Assembly (NCBI GenBank): GCA_014871545.1
Contig: WGSR01000047.1
Coordinates: 1-9,447, forward strand
DNA: 9,447 bases
From: Collinsella sp.
GTDB lineage: Bacteria; Actinomycetota; Coriobacteriia; Coriobacteriales; Coriobacteriaceae
Direction of reading: 5' to 3'
Shown here: positions 4,916 through 9,447 of the stretch, piece after piece
Position numbering within the stretch: position 1 is the first letter of the stretch
How the letters are laid out: every line of letters begins with the position of its first letter
The notes under the pieces: model-generated
Seen by the model: only the letters and a program-made list of their open reading frames with translations
Databases searched by the model: none
What the model was told of the DNA's origin: nothing
Translations under genes and position numbers: made by a program

Positions 4916-7369
4916 CTAGCCGCGGACCTCGCCGTTTACGCCCTTGCACACCTTGGTGACGATCTTCTGGTGCGCTTTTTCGACCTCTTCGCTGGTGAGC
5001 GTGTGGTCGTCGGAGCGATACGTAAGCGCAAAGGCCATGGACTTCTTGCCCGCACCGATACGGATGGGATCGCGGTAGACGTCGAACAGGCGCACGCCCT
5101 CGAGCAGCTTGCCGCCGGCGCTGGTAATACGGCGCTCAAGATCCTCGCAGGTCACAGCGTTGTCGACCACGATAGCAAGGTCGTGTTCAACAGCCGGGTA
5201 CTGCGAGAACTCGCGGTAGTTCTCCTGGTTGCGGGCACCCTTGATCAGCTTGTCCAGATCGAGCTCAAAGGCAACGACAACCTCATCGATGCCCATCGCC
5301 TCGCGCGCCTTGGGGTGAATCTCGCCGACCCAGCCCAGCACGGTGCCGCCGGACAGAACCTCGGCCGCACGACCCGGCTGCAAGAAAGCGTAGCCCTCGC
5401 CCTCGACGGGACGGAAGCGAACCTTCTCGATGCGCAGCTGGGCGAGCAGTTCCTCGACAATGCCCTTACCAAAGAAGAAGCGCAGCTTGCGGTACTTCAT
5501 GCTCCAAGACTGCTCGCTCCACTGGCCCGAGAGCACACCCGCCACGGACTTGGTCTCCTTGGGCAGGCTGGCGTTCTCGCGACCGTGGAACAGGCTGCCG
5601 ACCTCGTACAGATGCACGTTGGGCGTGCCGTGGGCCTCGTTATAGGCCACGGATTGCAGCAGGCCCGGCAGCAGCGAACGACGCATCTCGGTCTGCTCGG
5701 CCACCAGCGGGTTCATGAGAACCACGGGGCAGCCGCGGCCCTCGGTGGACATGCCAATCTTCTCCAGGTCGCCCGGGGCGGCAAAGCCAAAGGTCGTGGT
5801 CTCGTTGAGGCCACAGGCGCGCAGGATCTCGCCAACCTTGCGGGTAAGCTTCTGCTCGCGCGTCAGACCACCGATGTGGTTCTTGGCAGCCGGAATGGTC
5901 GCCGTGACGCGACCCATGCCCCATAGGCGCAGGACCTCCTCGATCAGGTCGATCTCACGCGGCAGGTCGGGACGGAAGCTCGGCGGCGTGACCATAAAGT
6001 CCTCGCCGTCGCGCTCGACGGTGCAGCCCAGGCGGGTGAGCGAGCGCTCGATAAAGTCGGGCTCGATGTCGGCACCGCAGATGGCGTGCACGCGGGCCAG
6101 GCGCAGCTTGATGCTGTCGATGGTCTTGGGCGCGGGGAACACGTCCACATAGCCGGGGGCGACCTCGCCGCCGGCGATCTCCTCGATAAGCGCGCACGTC
6201 ACATTGGCGACGTCCACGCAGCCGGTCTCGTCGACCTGGCGCTCAAAGCGGATGGAGGCGTCGGAGATCAGCGACAGGTCACGGCTGGTGTGCGAGGTGC
6301 GGCCGGCATTGAAGCAGGCGCTCTCGACCATCACATCGACGGTATCGTCCTCGATCTCGGAATCCATGCCGCCCATGACGCCGGCCAACGCCACAGGGCG
6401 CTCGCCGTCGGTGATGAGGCCCATGCCGGCGTCGAGCGTGCGGTCCTCGCCATCGAGCGTCGTGAACTTCTCATCCTGCTGGGCGGCGCGAACCACAACG
6501 CGACGATGGCCATCGCGCTCGGCAAAGGTGTCGAGGTCAAAGGCGTGCAGCGGCTGGCCGGTGAGCATCATCACGTAGTTGGTGATGTCGACGATGTTGT
6601 TGTGCGGGCGCACGCCCAGGGCGTTGAGGCGCTTGACCATCCAGTCGGGCGACGGACCGACCTTCACGTTGCGCACGATGCGGGCAACGTAGCGGTCGCA
6701 CAGGCCCTCGTCGGCAATCTCGACGGAAAGCTCGTCGTCGGTCGCGCGGCCGGTCTCGGCCTTGATGGCGGGCAGCTCAACGTGGAAATCTCGATCGAAG
6801 ATGGCGCCGGTCTCGCGGGCCATGCCGATCATGGACAGGCAGTCGGGACGATTGGGCGTGATCTCGCAGTCGAGCACGGTGTCGCTCGAGCCCACGTACT
6901 CGGCAAACGGCATGCCGCAGGGCGTATCCTCGGGCAGGATCATAATGCCGGAGTGGTCGCCGCCCAGGCCGAGCTCGCGCGCGGAGCAGTTCATGCCCAT
7001 GGACACGACGCCGCGAAGCTTGCTCTTCTTGATCTTGACGTCGCCGGGCAGGACAGCGCCGATCATGGCCGTGACGATGTGGTCGCCGGCCTCGAAGTTC
7101 TGCGCGCCGCAGACGATCTGCAGCGGGGCGGGGTTGCCGTCGGCGTCGAGGTTCTTGTCACCCACGTCGACCGAGCACACATACATGTGGTCGCTATCGG
7201 GGTGCGGGATCTTGGTGAGCACCTTGGCGGTCACCACGTGGTCGAAGGACTCGCCCACGGTGTCGATCGCCTCGACCTCGGTGCCGGTACGGATATATTC
7301 GTCCGAAAGGGTCTTGGGATCCTCCGGAATATCGATCATGGTCTTGAGCCAGTCGTAAGAAACGCGCAT
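4916..7369 (-). CDS. pheT: Phenylalanine--tRNA ligase beta subunit (PheT)
   Basis: Beta chain of the cytoplasmic alpha2-beta2 enzyme that charges tRNA-Phe; it binds tRNA and edits mischarged Tyr-tRNA-Phe. At 817 residues it is the usual full bacterial length. Domains in order: an N-terminal B1 segment (MRVSYDWLKTMIDIP), an EMAP-II/OB-type tRNA-binding domain at about 40-155 (HPDSD at 56-60, IVCGAQN at 85-91, KLRGVVSMGM at 117-126), B3/B4 editing domain from about 210 (NIVDITNYVM at 258-267, GQPLHAFD at 271-278, LAGVMGG at 328-334), B5 at about 410-490 (TPPSFRPDL), the catalytic-like core, and a C-terminal ferredoxin-fold anticodon-binding domain at about 720-817 (FSQYPAVEHDLAIVVD). The ATG at 7369 follows AAGGAG at 9-base spacing. 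It lies 63 bases after pheS and shares its T-box control. Confidence 0.97.
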   Translation of the reverse strand: MRVSYDWLKTMIDIPEDPKTLSDEYIRTGTEVEAIDTVGESFDHVVTAKVLTKIPHPDSDHMYVCSVDVGDKNLDADGNPAPLQIVCGAQNFEAGDHIVTAMIGAVLPGDVKIKKSKLRGVVSMGMNCSARELGLGGDHSGIMILPEDTPCGMPFAEYVGSSDTVLDCEITPNRPDCLSMIGMARETGAIFDRDFHVELPAIKAETGRATDDELSVEIADEGLCDRYVARIVRNVKVGPSPDWMVKRLNALGVRPHNNIVDITNYVMMLTGQPLHAFDLDTFAERDGHRRVVVRAAQQDEKFTTLDGEDRTLDAGMGLITDGERPVALAGVMGGMDSEIEDDTVDVMVESACFNAGRTSHTSRDLSLISDASIRFERQVDETGCVDVANVTCALIEEIAGGEVAPGYVDVFPAPKTIDSIKLRLARVHAICGADIEPDFIERSLTRLGCTVERDGEDFMVTPPSFRPDLPREIDLIEEVLRLWGMGRVTATIPAAKNHIGGLTREQKLTRKVGEILRACGLNETTTFGFAAPGDLEKIGMSTEGRGCPVVLMNPLVAEQTEMRRSLLPGLLQSVAYNEAHGTPNVHLYEVGSLFHGRENASLPKETKSVAGVLSGQWSEQSWSMKYRKLRFFFGKGIVEELLAQLRIEKVRFRPVEGEGYAFLQPGRAAEVLSGGTVLGWVGEIHPKAREAMGIDEVVVAFELDLDKLIKGARNQENYREFSQYPAVEHDLAIVVDNAVTCEDLERRITSAGGKLLEGVRLFDVYRDPIRIGAGKKSMAFALTYRSDDHTLTSEEVEKAHQKIVTKVCKGVNGEVRG

Positions 7370-7432
7370 CTAACTGGTCTCCTTTCATAAATGCGGCTTT
7401 GAGCCGGAAACTGCAACTAAGAAGAAAGCGTT

Positions 7433-8509
7433 CTAGAACTGGTTCAAGAACCTCATGTCACCAGTCATCAACGTTCGCAGGTCGGGCAGGTCGTAGCGCA
7501 GTGCCGCGACGCGCTCGGCGCCAATACCAAAGGCGAAGCCGGTGTACTTCTCGGGGTCGATGCCGCAGTTGATCAGGACGTTGGGGTCGACCATGCCGCA
7601 GCCCAGGATCTCGATCCAGCCGCTGTGCTTGCAGAAGTTGCAGCCCTTGCCGCCGCAGACGTGGCAGCTCACGTCCACCTCGCAGCTAGGCTCGGTGAAG
7701 GGGAAGAAGTGCGGACGGTAGCGCGTCTTGCGGTCCTCGCCAAACATGCACTTAACAAAGTAGTCGAGCGTGCCCTTCAGGTCGCCAAAGGTGATACCCT
7801 CGTCGACGACCAGGCCCTCGATCTGGTTGAACTGCGGCAGGTGGCAGGCGTCGGCCGTATCGGGACGGTAGACGGTGCCCGGGCAGATCATGTAGATGGG
7901 CGGCTTCTGCGACTCCATGGTGTGGATCTGTACGCCCGAGGTCTGGGTGCGCAGCAGCACGTCGGACTCGCCATGGGCGTGAGCCTCGGGGTGCGCGACG
8001 CTGCCGGGGTTGTTATCGACCACGTAGAAGGTATCGCGGGCCGAGCGGCTCGGGTGATCCATGGGGGCGTTGAGCGCAGTGAAGTTGTAGTAGGAAGTAT
8101 CGACCATGGGGCCGGACTCGACGGTGTAGCCGATGCCGCAGAAGATGTCCTCGGCCTCCTCGATGATCTGCTTGATCAGGTGCTGGTGACCGATCTGCGG
8201 ACGGATGCCCGGCAGCGTGATGTCGACGGCCTCGTGCTCGAGTGCGTGCTTGAGGGCGGCGGCCTTCATCTCGGTGGTGCGCTCGTCGAGCATGCCCTCG
8301 ATCAGCTGGCGCATCTCGTTGGCGCGCTTGCCCATCATGGGACGATCCTCGGGGGCGAGTTTGCCCATCATGCGCATCAGGCCGGTGATACGGCCTTTGC
8401 GACCGAGCAGCTCAACGCGCGCAGCCTCGAGCTTGGCGGCGTCGTCGGCGCTAGTGACGAGCTCCTTGGCCTCTTCCTCGAGTTTGACCAGATCATCAAT
8501 CAGACTCAT
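7433..8509 (-). CDS. pheS: Phenylalanine--tRNA ligase alpha subunit (PheS)
   Basis: Catalytic class II aminoacyl-tRNA synthetase chain, 358 residues. The N-terminal coiled coil spans about 1-90 (tRNA-binding arm, with the conserved LLGRKGRIT). The class II core follows: motif 1 region GYTVESGPMVDTSYYNFTALN (127-147, split here by position only), motif 2 around GTVYRPDTADACHLPQFNQ (211-229), and motif 3 GFAFGIGAERVAALRY (324-339). FTEPSCEVDV (271-280) is the amino-acid-binding region. Four cysteines at 282, 285, 290 and 293 (CHVC...CNFC) form a zinc-knuckle-like insert that the E. coli enzyme lacks. ATG at 8509 is chosen because homologs start there and GGG/AAGGG lies 5 bases upstream. The frame stays open further upstream to 8692, but that region is T-box leader, not protein. 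First gene of the pheST operon. Confidence 0.97.
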   Translation of the reverse strand: MSLIDDLVKLEEEAKELVTSADDAAKLEAARVELLGRKGRITGLMRMMGKLAPEDRPMMGKRANEMRQLIEGMLDERTTEMKAAALKHALEHEAVDITLPGIRPQIGHQHLIKQIIEEAEDIFCGIGYTVESGPMVDTSYYNFTALNAPMDHPSRSARDTFYVVDNNPGSVAHPEAHAHGESDVLLRTQTSGVQIHTMESQKPPIYMICPGTVYRPDTADACHLPQFNQIEGLVVDEGITFGDLKGTLDYFVKCMFGEDRKTRYRPHFFPFTEPSCEVDVSCHVCGGKGCNFCKHSGWIEILGCGMVDPNVLINCGIDPEKYTGFAFGIGAERVAALRYDLPDLRTLMTGDMRFLNQF

Positions 8510-8527
8510 GTCTTCCCTTTCGTCTCT

Positions 8528-8580
8528 CGCGTTCCCCGCTTGCCGAGGCGGCTGCCGCCGTCTGACGTTGCGAAAACGCG
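8528..8580 (-). other. Structured leader segment between T-box terminator and pheS start
   Basis: On the minus strand CGCGTTTTC pairs with GGGAACGCG (nine pairs including two G-U), enclosing a small GGCGG-CAG-CCGCC hairpin. The structure ends eight bases before the ribosome site at 8515-8520, so it does not hide it. It has no T-run and is not a terminator. It may stabilise the read-through mRNA; a role is unproven. Confidence 0.3.
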
Positions 8581-8595
8581 GCCCGGTTCGGTAAC

Positions 8596-8636
8596 AAAAA
8601 ACCGCCCTCGGGCATGTACATTGCCCAAGGACGGTT
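8596..8636 (-). terminator. Regulatory intrinsic terminator of the T-box
   Basis: The minus strand arms at 8622-8636 and 8600-8614 form 15 consecutive pairs (two G-U) around a 7-base loop, followed by six T residues (8596-8601, two within the stem). Its upstream arm contains CCUUG and CCGU, which are also needed for the antiterminator, so the two structures exclude each other, as in transcription-attenuating T-boxes. Confidence 0.9.
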
Positions 8637-8880
8637 GAATTCCGCGGTACCACCTTGTTTGACCCGGCGGATGTCTGGCCCGCCGTGCCCACTCTGCGCC
8701 CCTTGTCGCGAGGCTCACGGCTTCCCTACTGGAGCTTCGCTGCCACCGGCCGCGCGCCCGTTGAGGTCGCTGCTCGGGAGTGAACGCTTGGCCCTTGCCA
8801 CCGCAGGAAGGCTTGCAGCCCATGACCTTCCCTCTCTTGCCGGCGACACGGCGGGCAAAACCCTCTCCGTCAACGCATTG
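8596..8880 (-). ncRNA. T-box riboswitch (tRNA-Phe responsive) of pheST
   Basis: Leader RNA that senses uncharged tRNA-Phe and lets transcription continue into pheST. The base of Stem I pairs CGUUGA (8870-8875) with UCAACG (8759-8764). Inside, GGAG pairs with CUCC, and GGGC with GCCC above the specifier loop; an apical GGAAGG/CCUUCC stem is also visible. The likely specifier codon is UUC at 8782-8784, followed by the typical A, and encodes Phe. The T-box sequence is AAGGUGGUACCGCGGAA at about 8640-8656. In the antiterminator, CAAGG (8653-8657) pairs with CCUUG (8626-8630), GCGG pairs with CCGU, and the bulge is UGGUACC (8646-8652), whose UGGU can pair with an ACCA tRNA end. The specifier fits the downstream gene. 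Confidence 0.93.
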
Positions 8881-8886
8881 GGCTAT

Positions 8887-8895
8887 AGGATAACA
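8887..8895 (-). promoter_or_regulatory. Extended -10 promoter of the pheST T-box leader
   Basis: The minus strand reads TGTTATCCT: an extended -10 TG one base before TATCCT (four of six matches to TATAAT). It predicts transcription starting near 8880, five bases before the Stem I base helix, as expected for a T-box RNA. No good -35 is seen, which an extended -10 can tolerate. Confidence 0.45.
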
Positions 8896-9013
8896 CATTT
8901 CGCGAGCGCATCGCCGCGTTCCGTTTTGTTCGCGCTGGGTACAAGGCAGGTAGCTGTGCAAACTGGCCGTGCACCCGTCTGCGGCGCTCGGCCTGCGAGA
9001 TTAAGGATGCGGT
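8896..9013. other. Divergent intergenic region between pheST leader and the carboxypeptidase gene
   Basis: It must carry the upstream part of the pheST promoter and the promoter of the plus-strand gene. I see no convincing -35/-10 pair on the plus strand; TACAAG at 8940-8945 is the best -10-like hexamer and has no -35. A weak inverted repeat, GTGCA-N9-TGCAC, lies at 8956-8974. A ribosome site AAGGA (9003-9007) precedes the start codon by six bases. Confidence 0.35.
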
Positions 9014-9447
9014 ATGGGAAAGAAACTCGATAAGAAGGCCAAGGCCGCCGTGGCAAAGGCTGCCAAGGGCGTCAAGGCTGCTAAAGTCGACAAGGCCGTC
9101 AAAAAGTTCCGCAAACTCGAGGGCAAGCTGTGGACTCGCGAGTACCTGCTCAAGATTGCCGAGTTCGATGGAGCGACGATTGCTCCTGCCAACGGCGCTG
9201 CCGCCCGTGCCGACGCCATGGGCACGCTTGCCGGCGAACATCACAAGCTACTGACCAGCGAGAAGTCCGTTGAGCTCGTACGCTCGTTAGCGCGCGAGAC
9301 GGTTGCAGGCGGACACGTAGACGACCCGCAGCTGCTCGACGAGATCCGCGTGCTCGGCCGCGACCAGCGCGAGGCAAGCGTTATTCCTACCGAGGAGGCC
9401 GAGGCCTGGACCAGGCTCACCTGCGAGGCCGACGCCGTGTGGCACAA
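9014..9447 (+). CDS. M32 family (Taq-type) metallocarboxypeptidase, N-terminal part (3' partial)
   Basis: The frame runs open from ATG 9014 to the right edge, giving about 144 residues of a family usually near 500. From residue 36 it follows the M32 carboxypeptidase N-terminus: a LYS/LEU helix WTREYLLKIAEFDGATIAP, then an AARADAMGTLAGEHHKLLTS segment (alanine-rich helix with the conserved H and LLTS) and LLDEIRVLGRDQREASVIP, then WTRLTCEADAVW. M32 enzymes are cytosolic, metal-dependent and remove C-terminal residues from peptides; the HEXXH active site would lie beyond this window. AAGGA six bases upstream supports the start. The first 34 residues are an unusual tail with 13 lysines and many alanines, ahead of the normal family start. 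It is divergent from pheST and not obviously related in function. Family assignment rests on the N-terminal half only. Confidence 0.8.
   Translation, partial: MGKKLDKKAKAAVAKAAKGVKAAKVDKAVKKFRKLEGKLWTREYLLKIAEFDGATIAPANGAAARADAMGTLAGEHHKLLTSEKSVELVRSLARETVAGGHVDDPQLLDEIRVLGRDQREASVIPTEEAEAWTRLTCEADAVWH

Noticed and set aside
6086..7390. Long plus-strand open frame of 434 codons opposite pheT
   Set aside because: It is an antisense shadow: GC-rich codon bias of pheT removes stops on the opposite strand; the translation is low-complexity (Gly/Ala/Val/His/Asp) with no domain.
7625..8638. Plus-strand open frame of 337 codons opposite pheS
   Set aside because: Antisense shadow extending into the T-box terminator; no domain and no credible ribosome site.
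8510..8692. N-terminal extension of PheS (61 extra residues)
   Set aside because: The open frame runs through the T-box antiterminator and terminator, has no ribosome site at 8692, and homologous PheS begins at the ATG at 8509.

Overview
The window is GC-rich, with compact genes mostly on the minus strand. Gene content and regulation suggest a gut actinobacterium of class Coriobacteriia, probably Collinsella or a relative. The supports are a T-box-controlled pheST operon, a CbiMQO-type metal transporter, and an orphan nuclease-like protein of a style I associate with that group. The taxonomic call rests on recognising protein style, not on a search.

Layout from left to right. (1) A plus-strand gene, cut by the left edge, encodes a protein with a C-terminal PD-(D/E)XK/DUF559-like nuclease core. 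Its stop codon shares a CTAG with the stop of the next gene, which runs the other way. (2) A minus-strand gene encodes a cytosolic protein of the zinc-dependent phospholipase C family. (3) A three-gene minus-strand operon encodes a nickel/cobalt ECF transporter, transcribed as substrate protein NikM/CbiM (with a NikN-like C-terminal part), then transmembrane protein NikQ/CbiQ, then ATPase NikO/CbiO. In front of it are a good sigma-70 promoter and a perfect inverted repeat, GTGTTAC-N14-GTAACAC, matching the box described for one branch of the nickel regulator NikR. Together with Met1/His2/His67 in the substrate protein, this points to nickel rather than cobalt. (4) A terminator-like hairpin ends pheST and physically overlaps the transporter promoter. 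(5) pheT and pheS (phenylalanyl-tRNA synthetase beta and alpha) form a minus-strand operon. (6) A complete transcriptional T-box riboswitch precedes pheS. It has Stem I with a UUC (Phe) specifier, an antiterminator with the UGGUACC bulge, and an intrinsic terminator with a U-tract. (7) A divergent plus-strand gene, cut by the right edge, encodes the N-terminal part of an M32 (Taq-type) metallocarboxypeptidase with an unusual lysine/alanine-rich tail.

Two small-signal control systems sit back to back: uncharged tRNA-Phe read by the pheS leader, and nickel apparently read by NikR at the transporter promoter. No mobile element, CRISPR array, rRNA or tRNA gene was seen. No clearly undescribed multi-gene system is present; the most unexplained protein is the left-edge nuclease-like gene.
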